Position numbers and translations under genes: made by a program. The notes below the pieces were generated by a model that was given only the letters and a program-made list of their open reading frames with translations, had not been told where the DNA came from and did not search any database. Below, one piece after another: positions 7,366 to 17,863 of a DNA stretch of 46,356 bases. The stretch's first letter is position 1. Each line of letters starts with the position of its first letter. The DNA comes from Gammaproteobacteria bacterium (GTDB lineage: Bacteria; Pseudomonadota; Gammaproteobacteria; S012-40): contig WFVN01000288.1 of NCBI GenBank assembly GCA_015491615.1, forward strand, positions 1 through 46,356, in the 5' to 3' direction.

Positions 7366-8295
7366 TCAGGCCACTTTCACGAGCCGTCGCGGGGCCACGC
7401 GGCCGTCATCAATGATTTCCCCCACGCCGAGGAAGCGGTCCTCCTCGTAAAGGCGCACCCAACCTTCCGTGGGCGCCCGCGGCACGAGCACCGGCTGCCC
7501 CATGCGCAGGTAGTAAGCGGCATCACCTTTGAGCTGGACGCCGGGCCAGTCGCGCAGGGCCTCGCCCATGGGTAGCAGGTAGCGGTCCAGATCCTGGGGA
7601 GTCCCGGCCTTCCAGATCTGCCGGAGGTTCTCCAGGGTGACGGCGTCGTCCACCCTCAGGGCCCCCACCTCGGTTCGGCGTAGCTCGCTCACATGACCGC
7701 CGCAACCCAGTGCCTCGCCGATGTCCTCGGCCAGGGTGCGGACGTAGGTGCCCTTGCTGCAACGGATGTCGAGCAGCAGACGGTCCCTATCCAGGGAGAT
7801 CAGCTCCAGGGCATGGATGGTGACGCGCCGGGGCTCGCGGGCGACTTCCTTGCCTTGATGAGCCAGTTTGTAGAGAGGCTCACCTTTGTATTTGATGGCC
7901 GAGTGCATGGGTGGGATCTGTTCGATCTCGCCACGGAAACGCGTCAGGACCGACTCCACCGTGGCCGCATCCAGGGGCGGGACCGGGCGCGTCTCCACTA
8001 CCTCCCCCTCCGCGTCACCAGTGGTGGTTTTCACCCCTAGCTTGATCTCGGTGAGGTAGCGTTTGTCGGCATTGAGGAGGTAGGCGGAAATCTTGGTTGC
8101 CTCGCCGAAACAGAGAGGCAGCAAACCCGTGGCCAAGGGATCCAGGCTGCCGGTGTGTCCTCCTTTGCGTGCATCGAGCAGGCGCTTGACGGCCTGGAGG
8201 GCGGCGTTGGAAGTCACGCCCTTGGGCTTGTCCAAGAGGAGAACGCCATCGACCAGGCGTCCGCGCTGTCTTTTCTTTCCCACGGATCGGGTCAC
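7366..8295 (-). CDS. truB: tRNA pseudouridine-55 synthase
   Basis: A 309-residue TruB that makes pseudouridine 55 in the T-loop of nearly all tRNAs. It has the N-terminal signature GVLLLDKPKGVTSNAALQ, the catalytic motif GGHTGSLDPLATGLLP with Asp52, and the RCSKGTYVRTLAEDIG segment. A C-terminal PUA-like part (about 245-309) is present. Its ATG at 8295 overlaps the rbfA stop by four bases, indicating translational coupling inside the rimP operon. Length is normal for gammaproteobacteria. Confidence 0.98.
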   Translation of the reverse strand: MTRSVGKKRQRGRLVDGVLLLDKPKGVTSNAALQAVKRLLDARKGGHTGSLDPLATGLLPLCFGEATKISAYLLNADKRYLTEIKLGVKTTTGDAEGEVVETRPVPPLDAATVESVLTRFRGEIEQIPPMHSAIKYKGEPLYKLAHQGKEVAREPRRVTIHALELISLDRDRLLLDIRCSKGTYVRTLAEDIGEALGCGGHVSELRRTEVGALRVDDAVTLENLRQIWKAGTPQDLDRYLLPMGEALRDWPGVQLKGDAAYYLRMGQPVLVPRAPTEGWVRLYEEDRFLGVGEIIDDGRVAPRRLVKVA

Positions 8296-8660
8296 TCCTG
8301 TTCTTCGTCCTTCTTGGCGCCTGAAACGGCCTCGTCGATGAGACGACTGAGCCGCTGGCCGCGCTCGATGGTTTCGTCCAGTTGGAAACGCAGCTCAGGG
8401 AGGCTACGCAGATCGAGCACCTGCCCCAGTCGATGGCGCAGGCGGCCGGCGCGTTTGCGCAGATGCGCCAACCCTTCGGCCTCGTCGGGGCTATTGAACA
8501 GGCTCACGTACACGCGCGCGTAGGAGAAATCCCGGCTCACCTCCACCGCCGAGATGGTGGGCATTCCCAGGAAGGGGTCGTCCATCTCCCGGGTGATGAT
8601 CTGGGCCAGGGCGCGCTGCATGAGATGCTCCACCCGGCGCCGGCGCTGTTCAGAGGCCAT
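8292..8660 (-). CDS. rbfA: Ribosome-binding factor A
   Basis: A 122-residue KH-fold protein needed for late maturation of the 30S subunit (16S rRNA 5' end processing) and for growth in the cold. Recognisable features are the N-terminal RRRRVEHLMQRALAQIITREM, the conserved ISAVEVSRDFSYARVYVSLF strand-helix, and LRSLPELRFQLDETIERGQRLSRLIDEA. The last 15 residues are a charged tail. It starts three bases after infB ends and its stop overlaps the truB start. Confidence 0.98.
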   Translation of the reverse strand: MASEQRRRRVEHLMQRALAQIITREMDDPFLGMPTISAVEVSRDFSYARVYVSLFNSPDEAEGLAHLRKRAGRLRHRLGQVLDLRSLPELRFQLDETIERGQRLSRLIDEAVSGAKKDEEQE

Positions 8661-8663
8661 GAC

Positions 8664-11141
<2,478 letters not shown>

Positions 11142-11159
11142 ATTCGACTCCAGCTTTCC

Positions 11160-12659
11160 TTACTGGTGCGCCTCGGCGAACCAGGGTTCGCGGGCCTTCA
11201 TGATCAACTTGGCCGCCCGTTCCTCGTCCATCCCTTCAATGTCCATGAGGTCGTCCACCGACTGCTCGGCGAGGTCCTCCATGGTCTTGATGCCCCTCTC
11301 GCCCAGAAGACGGGCCAAGTGGGGATCCATGCCCTCCATCTCCAGGAGATCCGGTTCCACGCCGGTCTCGGTGAGGGCCTCTTCCTTGGCAATGGCGCGC
11401 GTGATGAGAGCGTCCTTGGCGCGACGGCGCAGTTCCTCAACGATATCTTCGTCGAACTCTTCGATCTGGAGCATCTCTTGGGCAGGCACATAAGCCACCT
11501 CTTCGATGGTGGTAAACCCTTCGTCCACCAGGATGGAGGCCACCTCTTCGTCCACGTCCAGTTGTTCCATGAACAACCGGCGGATGGCCTGTGCCTCCTT
11601 GTCGCGTTTTTCCTGTGCCTCTTCCTCGGTCATGATGTTGAGGGTCCAACCGGTCAGCTCGCTGGCCAGGCGCACGTTCTGGCCGCCGCGACCGATGGCG
11701 ATGGAGAGCTGGTCCTCGCTGACGGCGACGTCCATGCTGTGGGCATCCTCGTCGACGATGATGGAGACGATTTCCGCCGGCGACAGGGCGTTGAGGACGA
11801 ATTGGGCGGGGTTCTCGTCCCAGAGGACGATGTCTACCCGCTCACCCGCCAATTCGTTGGACACCGCCTGTACGCGGGAACCGCGCATGCCGACGCAAGC
11901 GCCAACGGGATCGACACGCGGATCGTTGGAACGCACGGCGATCTTGGCGCGCGAGCCGGGGTCGCGGGCGGCACCCATGATGTCGATGAGCCCCTCGCCG
12001 ATCTCCGGCACCTCGATCTTGAACAACTCGATGAGGAACTCCGGGCAGGTGCGGCTGATGAACAATTGCGGCCCGCGCGGCTCGGAGCGCACGTCGCGCA
12101 GGTAGCCGCGCACGCGATCGCCGGGACGCAGGCTCTCACGCGGGATGAGCTCCTCACGGTAGATGATGCCCTCGGCATTGTTGTTGAGGTCGACGATGAC
12201 GTTGCCCTTGTCGATGCGTTTCACCTGGCCGATGACAATCTCGCCCTTGCGGTCACGGAAGAGCTCGACCATCTTCGCCCGTTCCGCCTCGCGCACCTTC
12301 TGGACGATGACCTGCTTGGCGGTCTGGGCGCCGATGCGGCCGAACTCCACCGCCTTGATGGGTTCCTCGATGTAGCCCCCCACCTCGATGTCGTGCTGGC
12401 GCTCACGAGCCTCGCTGAGGCGAATCTGTCGGTCGGGCTCGAACTCCTCCGCATCGTCGGGGACCACTTCCCAACGCCGAAAGGCTTGGTATTCGCCGGT
12501 GTCCCGGTCGATGGCCACGCGCACGTCTACATCGCCCTCGAAGCGCTTCTTAGTGGCCGTGGCCAGGGCGGCCTCCACCGCCCCGAAGATGACTTCTTTG
12601 TCCACGCCCTTCTCGTTGGACACCACCGTCACAACGGTGAGAATCTCTTTGCCGTTCAT
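11160..12659 (-). CDS. nusA: Transcription termination/antitermination factor NusA
   Basis: A 499-residue protein with the full gammaproteobacterial layout. The N-terminal RNA-polymerase-binding domain is about 1-125. The S1 domain (about 135-200) contains GQVKRIDKGNVIVDLNN. Two KH domains follow (RVDPVGACVGMRGSRVQAVS and AIGRGGQNVRLASELTGW). Two acidic helix-hairpin repeats lie at about 360-495, absent from many Gram-positive NusA. NusA modulates pausing, intrinsic termination and rRNA antitermination. Because its own operon leader carries terminator-like hairpins (13142-13277), autoregulation is plausible. Confidence 0.99.
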   Translation of the reverse strand: MNGKEILTVVTVVSNEKGVDKEVIFGAVEAALATATKKRFEGDVDVRVAIDRDTGEYQAFRRWEVVPDDAEEFEPDRQIRLSEARERQHDIEVGGYIEEPIKAVEFGRIGAQTAKQVIVQKVREAERAKMVELFRDRKGEIVIGQVKRIDKGNVIVDLNNNAEGIIYREELIPRESLRPGDRVRGYLRDVRSEPRGPQLFISRTCPEFLIELFKIEVPEIGEGLIDIMGAARDPGSRAKIAVRSNDPRVDPVGACVGMRGSRVQAVSNELAGERVDIVLWDENPAQFVLNALSPAEIVSIIVDEDAHSMDVAVSEDQLSIAIGRGGQNVRLASELTGWTLNIMTEEEAQEKRDKEAQAIRRLFMEQLDVDEEVASILVDEGFTTIEEVAYVPAQEMLQIEEFDEDIVEELRRRAKDALITRAIAKEEALTETGVEPDLLEMEGMDPHLARLLGERGIKTMEDLAEQSVDDLMDIEGMDEERAAKLIMKAREPWFAEAHQ

Positions 12660-12684
12660 CTTGTCTTTCGCCTCCTGCCCGCGT

Positions 12685-13140
12685 TCACCATTCGGGCACC
12701 AGATTCGCCTTCTCCACCCGGTTCAGAGGCAGCGAGACCGTCTCGCCGTCCACCGCCAGGTGCAGTATCCCCTCTTCGGCGCCGACGATGACGCCGACGA
12801 AATTCTTTCTTCCCTCCAGCGGCTCGACCAAGCGTACCTTGCACCGCTGGCCCGCAAAACGCTGGAAATGGGCCGGCTTGAACAATGGTCGGTCCAGGCC
12901 GGGCGAGGACACCTCCAGGTTGTACTCGCCGGGGATGGGGTCCTCCACGTCCAGCAGGGCACTCACTTCGCGGCTCACCGCCTCGCAATCCTCAATGGTG
13001 ATGCCATCGGGATGGTCGATGTAGAGACGCAACACGGAGTGCCGTCCCTGAGGTAAATATTCCACCCCCAGGAGTTCGTATCCGAGGTCCTCGACCGCAG
13101 GAGCCAGGAGCGTTTCCAATCGACTGTTCTTGTTTGCCAT
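12685..13140 (-). CDS. rimP: Ribosome maturation factor RimP
   Basis: A 151-residue protein required for 30S maturation. It has the family landmarks LLAPAVEDLGYELLGVEY, RLYIDHPDGITIEDCEAVSR, DPIPGEYNLEVSSPGLDRPL and FQRFAGQRCKVRL. The start is ATG at 13138-13140 (MANKNSRLE), which gives the usual length; a 26-residue longer reading from 13218 runs through the leader hairpins and is rejected. No Shine-Dalgarno is visible: the bases before the ATG are the T-rich tail of a terminator-like hairpin (13142-13166). It is the first gene of the nusA-infB operon. Confidence 0.97.
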   Translation of the reverse strand: MANKNSRLETLLAPAVEDLGYELLGVEYLPQGRHSVLRLYIDHPDGITIEDCEAVSREVSALLDVEDPIPGEYNLEVSSPGLDRPLFKPAHFQRFAGQRCKVRLVEPLEGRKNFVGVIVGAEEGILHLAVDGETVSLPLNRVEKANLVPEW

Positions 13141-13141
13141 A

Positions 13142-13166
13142 AACAAAAAATGGGCCACGGGCCCAC
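13142..13166 (-). promoter_or_regulatory. Terminator-like hairpin directly before rimP
   Basis: On the minus strand TGGGCC-CGT-GGCCCA (13151-13165) is followed by a T-rich tail (TTTTTTGTT, 13142-13150) that runs into the rimP ATG. Such a structure can both stop transcription and hide the ribosome site, so it is a candidate attenuator. It belongs to the 359-base gene-free leader 13141-13499, which also holds the elements listed next and another GC hairpin at about 13211-13233. Confidence 0.65.
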
Positions 13167-13251
13167 TCTCGACATGGACGAGGGCCGACCACCCTCTTCC
13201 GTCTTCAACCTCCCCCACCGTGGTGCGGGGGGCATGGGCGCCGTCCGTAAT

Positions 13252-13277
13252 AAAAAACCCCGATCTCGTGTCGGGGC
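13252..13277 (-). terminator. Intrinsic terminator in the rimP operon leader
   Basis: On the minus strand CCCCGA-loop of 7-TCGGGG (13258-13276) is followed by six T (13252-13257). It lies between a good promoter (13305-13334) and rimP. It can terminate readthrough from the upstream ftsH gene, attenuate the rimP operon, or both. Confidence 0.8.
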
Positions 13278-13304
13278 TCCGCGTAAGGCGCTTTGCAACT
13301 GCAA

Positions 13305-13334
13305 ATTATAAGGGGCAAGGCATCACTGATTCAA
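13305..13334 (-). promoter_or_regulatory. Probable sigma-70 promoter of the rimP-nusA-infB-pnp operon
   Basis: On the minus strand TTGAAT (13329-13334) and a perfect TATAAT (13305-13310) are 18 bases apart. The expected start near 13298 gives a leader of about 160 bases. Only about 20 bases separate that start from the terminator stem at 13276, too few for a tRNA gene such as the metY found here in E. coli. Confidence 0.65.
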
Positions 13335-13499
13335 GCGACTGTCCCGACCGCGCCGTATCACCCTCATTGAGACCGATTTCATGGTGCAAAGTTGCCGGAT
13401 CATCCGCGAGTGTTAATCTCCCTTCGAGGGACGAGGTGTTCGGCCCCTCTCGCATCTGCTTTCCGGGGAGATCTGGGGCAAGGATCGGTATCCGTTCTT

Positions 13500-15419
13500 T
13501 CATCTTATCTTCCCCTGCCCCGCTTCCGGGACGAGACAGGCACGAATCTCGTCGGCCAGCAGGGTCTCTTTCTCTTCCAGACGCCGCACCAGTTCCAGAT
13601 AGGACTCGCGGTGTGCCTGCAATACCGACTCGGCACGCGTTTCGGCTTCCCGCAACAAACGTTGTACGGCCTTATCCACCGCTGCAGCGGCCAATTCGCT
13701 GTAACGCCGGGGTTGGGCCATCTCCTTGCCCAAGAAGGGATGCTCGTCGCTCTCACGCAGGTCCACCGGGCCGATGCGCTCGTCCATGCCCCAGCGGGAC
13801 ACCATGGCCCGCGCCAAACGTGTGGCCTGGCGGATGTCGTCGTCGGCCCCGGAACTTACGCTGCCCAGGAACAGGCGTTCCGCTGCCCGTCCGCCCAGCA
13901 TCACCGCCAGGCGGTCACGCAGGTACTCCTCGGGCAGGGTGTGTCGCTCCACTTCGGGGAGCTGCTGGGTCACCCCCAGGGCCTGACCGCGGGGGATGAT
14001 GGTCACCTTGTACACCGGATCGGCGTGGGGCAGATAGAAACCCACTGCCGTGTGTCCGCCCTCGTGGACGGCGAGACGATGACGCTCGTCCTCCTGGAGG
14101 ACCAGGTGGCGTTCCACCCCCATGATCACTTTATCCTTGGCCTGGTCGAGATGACGCATGGTGATTTCCGCACGCCGCTCGCGTGCGGCGAGAATGGCGG
14201 CCTCGTTCACCAGGTTCCTCAGATCGGCGCCGGAAAAACCTGGCGTGCCGCGGGCGATGATGGCCAGATCCACGTCCCCGGCCAAGGGTTTGTTGCGCGT
14301 GTGCACCCGCAAGATGGCCTCGCGGTCCTTCACGTCGGGTAGATCCAAGGTCACGTGCCGATCGAAGCGCCCGGGTCGCAACAGGGCGGGGTCCAGCACG
14401 TCCGGCCGATTGGTGGCGGCGACGACGATCACTGCTTCGCGACCGGTGAAGCCGTCCATCTCCGCCAGGATCTGATTGAGGGTCTGCTCCCGTTCGTCGT
14501 GCCCGCCGCCCAGGCCGGTACCGCGTGTGCGGCCCACGGCGTCAATCTCGTCGACGAAGATGATGGATGGAGCACTCTTCTTGGCCTGCTCGAACAGATT
14601 GCGTACCCGGGCCGCCCCCACCCCCACGAACACTTCGATGAATTCCGATGCCGACATGGAAAAGAAAGGGACACCGGCTTCCCCCGCCAAGGCCTTGGCC
14701 AAGAGGGTCTTACCGGTACCAGGGGGTCCCATGAGAAGCACGCCCTTGGGCACTTCCGCCCCCAGCTGGCGAAAGGCCTCCGGGTGCCTGAGGTAGTCCA
14801 CCAGCTCACGCACCTCACGCTTGGCCGTTTCCTGCCCAGCTACGTCGGAGAACTTCACATGGGGCACTTCCGCCGGACCGGAAATGGGCTGGAGGAACTT
14901 CTTCAGGTCTCCACCCCCGGGCGGGCCGCCACCGATGTTGCGGTAAGCACGTCCCATGAGCCACAGCCAGATGACCAGAATGAGGATCCAGGGCAGCCAA
15001 GCGATGAGAATGGTGCGCCAGTCGGTCTCCTGGGAAAGGGCTCGTACGGTCACGTCTCGATCGCGCAAGATCCCCAGAAGGGGTTGAGCCTCCAGGGGCG
15101 GCACCCGGCTTGCAAGGCGCGCACTTTCCTCTCCTTGCGGTCCCAAGGGTTCGGGAAATTTCAGCCGAGCCTCCAGGTCAGCGCCGCGGAAGGTGACCTC
15201 ACTTACCTTACCCGCTTCCAACAGGGCTTCGAAACGACTGAATGGCACCTCGAAGATGGGCTCACCCTGCGTTGGAGCGTAGTACACCCCAAGGAAAGAT
15301 ATGAGCACCAAGAAGATGAGGAACCAAGGCAACCAAGGAGGGGAGTCACCACCGGTCGAGTCGGGCCGGTCTTTCCTTCGGGGATCACGATGGGGCGGCT
15401 TAGAGGGTGGCGTGCTCAT
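13500..15419 (-). CDS. ftsH: FtsH-family ATP-dependent membrane zinc protease
   Basis: A 639-residue protein from ATG 15417-15419; a longer reading to 15500 adds a non-conserved tail and is rejected. Two membrane helices (about 29-47 and 137-156) enclose a roughly 90-residue periplasmic part. The AAA domain has Walker A GPPGTGKT (231-238), pore loop FVGVGA (264-269), Walker B IIFVDEID (286-293) and RPGRFDR arginine finger. The protease zinc motif is HEGGH (452-456) instead of the common HEAGH; both histidines and the glutamate are kept. FtsH degrades membrane proteins and short-lived regulators. It lies upstream of rimP as in E. coli, but folP and glmM are missing downstream, so it could be a second paralogue. 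Confidence 0.93.
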   Translation of the reverse strand: MSTPPSKPPHRDPRRKDRPDSTGGDSPPWLPWFLIFLVLISFLGVYYAPTQGEPIFEVPFSRFEALLEAGKVSEVTFRGADLEARLKFPEPLGPQGEESARLASRVPPLEAQPLLGILRDRDVTVRALSQETDWRTILIAWLPWILILVIWLWLMGRAYRNIGGGPPGGGDLKKFLQPISGPAEVPHVKFSDVAGQETAKREVRELVDYLRHPEAFRQLGAEVPKGVLLMGPPGTGKTLLAKALAGEAGVPFFSMSASEFIEVFVGVGAARVRNLFEQAKKSAPSIIFVDEIDAVGRTRGTGLGGGHDEREQTLNQILAEMDGFTGREAVIVVAATNRPDVLDPALLRPGRFDRHVTLDLPDVKDREAILRVHTRNKPLAGDVDLAIIARGTPGFSGADLRNLVNEAAILAARERRAEITMRHLDQAKDKVIMGVERHLVLQEDERHRLAVHEGGHTAVGFYLPHADPVYKVTIIPRGQALGVTQQLPEVERHTLPEEYLRDRLAVMLGGRAAERLFLGSVSSGADDDIRQATRLARAMVSRWGMDERIGPVDLRESDEHPFLGKEMAQPRRYSELAAAAVDKAVQRLLREAETRAESVLQAHRESYLELVRRLEEKETLLADEIRACLVPEAGQGKIR

Positions 15420-15675
15420 GCATTCGTTCCGCTTCCCGATACCGCCCTTCCGTAAAGGGCGCGGCCCGCACGATAGGACTGTAACGCCACGCTCGGCCAC
15501 CCATTTCCTAACCTGTGGTGGCTATTTTACCCATGCATGGCGTGCACTCGCCCGCCCGAGCTTCCTTGGGGACGAACTTCCCCTCGGGGCACGGGGGGAT
15601 GCCCCCTGAACCGGAATTCGACGTATCGAAAAAGCCGCGGAGCCCCAAGACCCAATTCGTCATGCGCCCTCAACG

Positions 15676-15700
15676 AAGGACCCCGCATCGCGGGGTCCTT
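15676..15700 (-). terminator. Hairpin terminator after the protoglobin gene
   Basis: An 11-base perfect stem (AAGGACCCCGC with its complement) and a three-base loop, just beyond the protoglobin stop at 15708. The T-run on the minus strand is short (TTCGTT), so termination may be incomplete. The 15501-15675 region before ftsH shows no gene. Confidence 0.65.
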
Positions 15701-15707
15701 GGGAGAC

Positions 15708-16301
15708 TCAAGCGGTGGCTTTCTCCGCTGGTTGAAACTCCTCGAGCATGCGTTTGATCTGCAGGTCTTTGATACGATTGAGCAGCGCCGGATTGATGCC
15801 CACCTTGGCCAGACCTTCGCGAGTGCTCGATTCCAATACCTCGTCGTAGCACTCTGCAATGAGGGTGGCGATGATGCCGCTCACCCGCAGGAAGGCACCC
15901 GCCAGAACCTGGGCCTTTTCCGGCTCGAATTCGGCGAAACATTTCTGGACGAAGATCTGCTGGACATGGTTCATCATCCCCAGCATGTACAGGTTGCGCG
16001 TCTTTCGCTTGATGTGCATGAGGGCGATGTACCACTGGTAACGCCAGTAGTCCTCGTCCTTGCGCCCGGTGAGCATTTGCTCGTACCAACGGGCGAGGGT
16101 CCGCTCCAGTTTGGGGCGTTCACCCTCCTCCACTACCGAGGCCGCCTCCGGACAAGACAAGAGACGATCGTAGAACTGCTGGACGATCTCCGGCCCCCAC
16201 TGCCGTAGATGCTCCGCTTCCGCCTGCAGCACGTCCCAGTCTTCCGGACGGTAGCCGGTCAGTTCGCTCGCGGTTTTGACGTAGTCTCCGACCAGGGTCA
16301 T
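15708..16301 (-). CDS. Protoglobin-type globin (single-domain sensor globin)
   Basis: A 197-residue all-helical protein consisting of one globin-coupled-sensor type domain and nothing else. The segment ARWYEQMLTGRKDEDYWRYQW followed by YIALMHIKRKTRNLYMLGMM aligns with the E-F helix region of sensor globins, making His96 the likely proximal haem ligand. Proteins of this type bind O2, NO or CO through haem and usually signal through a fused output domain; here there is none, so the signal may go to a neighbouring protein. Its ATG at 16301 shares one base with the stop of the Roadblock gene (TGATG), so the two are translationally coupled. Haem binding is inferred, not shown. Confidence 0.82.
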   Translation of the reverse strand: MTLVGDYVKTASELTGYRPEDWDVLQAEAEHLRQWGPEIVQQFYDRLLSCPEAASVVEEGERPKLERTLARWYEQMLTGRKDEDYWRYQWYIALMHIKRKTRNLYMLGMMNHVQQIFVQKCFAEFEPEKAQVLAGAFLRVSGIIATLIAECYDEVLESSTREGLAKVGINPALLNRIKDLQIKRMLEEFQPAEKATA

Positions 16302-16684
16302 CACATAGCCTCGATGACTTCGTTGAGATGCTTGCGGATGGCGTAACGAACACCGCCAATGACCGCGGTCTGATCGGTGACGATGGCCAGGATGTCGTCT
16401 TTCACCGTCGCCATGATGACCTTGCCGCGCTCGAATTCGGCCAGGTACTGCTCCATCAAACCAAGGGAAAATTCAGCCCCCAGGCTTTCGGTGGTACCGA
16501 TGGCGGTGGCCACCATGGCCCCCAGGGCATCCATGTCCACGGCGGTGGTGGAAGTCCCCTCGATGACGAAACCGTCACGGCCGATGATGGCGGCGGCGAT
16601 GACCCCCTTGATGGTGAGAAACTCGCTCAGCACTTCGTTGAGGCTGTTGCTCTGCGGATTGGCGGTGGTGATGGTCGCGACCAT
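16301..16684 (-). CDS. Roadblock/LC7-domain protein
   Basis: A 127-residue protein with a single Roadblock/LC7 fold: an N-terminal helix (NSLNEVLSEFLTIKGVIAAA), the central strand pair AAIIGRDGFVIEGTS, a long helix with MDALGAMVATAIGTTESLG, and the C-terminal KVIMATVKDDILAIVTDQTAVIGGVRYAIRKH. Roadblock proteins, such as MglB, generally dimerise and regulate small GTPases or act as scaffolds. No Ras-like GTPase gene lies in this window. A strong Shine-Dalgarno (AGGAGG) precedes the ATG. It sits between an unknown 318-residue protein and protoglobin in one operon. Confidence 0.9.
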   Translation of the reverse strand: MVATITTANPQSNSLNEVLSEFLTIKGVIAAAIIGRDGFVIEGTSTTAVDMDALGAMVATAIGTTESLGAEFSLGLMEQYLAEFERGKVIMATVKDDILAIVTDQTAVIGGVRYAIRKHLNEVIEAM

Positions 16685-16748
16685 GATGTTCTCCTCCTAA
16701 TCGTTATAGTGTGTGATGCTCGATTTCCCGTGGCGGGGGACCTGGGAT

Positions 16749-17705
16749 TCAGGAAGCGCGCCCCTCCACCACGCGTTGGACCCAAGTCATGACGCCGTCT
16801 CGATCCTTCGGCGTCGTGAGGAACCCCACCTGTTCCCTCAGGTGGGGATATTGCCCGACGATACCTTTCAGGGTATCCGCCAGGAGCAATTCGCCATGCA
16901 CGACGGGAGCGACCCTGAGGAGATGTTCCATCAGGACCACTTCGGCACGCAAGCCGGCGTCCACCTCCATTTGCAACCAAGCCCCTTCCCAGCGAGGGAG
17001 ACGTTCCACCGCCTCACTCCAACCTTTGCCGGCGACGTCCATGCAGACCAGATAGGAAACATGGTTGCGATCGTGGACCGCTCGTACCAACAAAGTGGTG
17101 GCGACCTCCACCACAGGGGCGCCGAACCACTGCCCGACTGCTTGCAGCCGATCCTTTTCCATGAGAGTAAGATAACGGTGCTGGGCCGTCACTTGCTGCG
17201 CCTTGTCGAGGAAGGAGAACAGGCGCTCCACAGGTAGGGCGCGCGCCGTGATCGAGGTGATCCCCGGGTGGTGGTTGGGGAGCGCATGAGCACGCCGTTC
17301 ACCCGCGAGGGCGTGGTCGAGCACAGCACGCGCTTCTCGCAATGCCGCGCGCGGATTGCCGAAATTCAAACGGCAACGAGCCCTTTCCAGGCCCCGCATA
17401 ATACGGGGATCGTCGTTGTCCCATTGCCGGGCGGTGTGTATGAAGTCTTCGAGGAGCCCACGGATTTCCGCTGCTCGAGATTCGTACTGACGGTCTATGC
17501 GCTCGAAGATGGAGGCAGCTCGGGCAAGGCGCTCTTTGGCCTTCTCGCGCCCGTTGCGGACGGCTCCATCAAGGAGCCCGCTTAACCTAGAAAATTCATC
17601 AGGAAAATAGAAATCGGCGCCGAGGCGCAGATTCGCCTGATAACGAAGAACTAAACCGACCGGGTCAGTAAGCTTCTGTTCATCTAATTTTGGATGTGCG
17701 GACAT
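16749..17705 (-). CDS. Unknown protein, first gene of the Roadblock-protoglobin operon
   Basis: A 318-residue soluble protein from ATG 17703-17705 (MSAHPKLDE). I recognise no family. The N-terminal half is rich in charged helices (RLSGLLDGAVRNGREKAKER, then an Arg/Glu-rich stretch with DRQYESRAAEIRGLLEDF). The C-terminal part, about 165-310, has a mixed pattern: a helix QHRYLTLMEKDRLQAVGQWF, strands VVEVATTLLVRAVH and VSYLVCMDVAG, and a final helical end. There is no signal peptide, membrane segment or cysteine-rich motif. It ends 64 bases before the Roadblock gene and is divergent from the ATPase gene at 17864, sharing a 158-base intergenic region with it. A sensory or scaffold role with its neighbours is only a guess. 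Confidence 0.85.
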   Translation of the reverse strand: MSAHPKLDEQKLTDPVGLVLRYQANLRLGADFYFPDEFSRLSGLLDGAVRNGREKAKERLARAASIFERIDRQYESRAAEIRGLLEDFIHTARQWDNDDPRIMRGLERARCRLNFGNPRAALREARAVLDHALAGERRAHALPNHHPGITSITARALPVERLFSFLDKAQQVTAQHRYLTLMEKDRLQAVGQWFGAPVVEVATTLLVRAVHDRNHVSYLVCMDVAGKGWSEAVERLPRWEGAWLQMEVDAGLRAEVVLMEHLLRVAPVVHGELLLADTLKGIVGQYPHLREQVGFLTTPKDRDGVMTWVQRVVEGRAS

Positions 17706-17863
17706 GGGGTGTCGCCTTTCCCAGGAACGTGGTCGATGTTTTACACTGACCACCCGGCCTGCGTGCTACTATATCCCACTCACGCAAGAATACAACTCTG
17801 TCAATTCCTCGATCGCCCGATTCGACCGAGCCACCTTCTTCACGAAGAAAACATATTGAGAAA

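Noticed and set aside
13141..13218. N-terminal extension of rimP
   Set aside because: The extra residues would run through leader hairpins and are not family-like; the inner ATG gives the standard RimP length.
13306..13503. A 65-residue open frame after ftsH on the minus strand
   Set aside because: It overlaps the rimP operon promoter, has no Shine-Dalgarno and no resemblance to folP or any known family.
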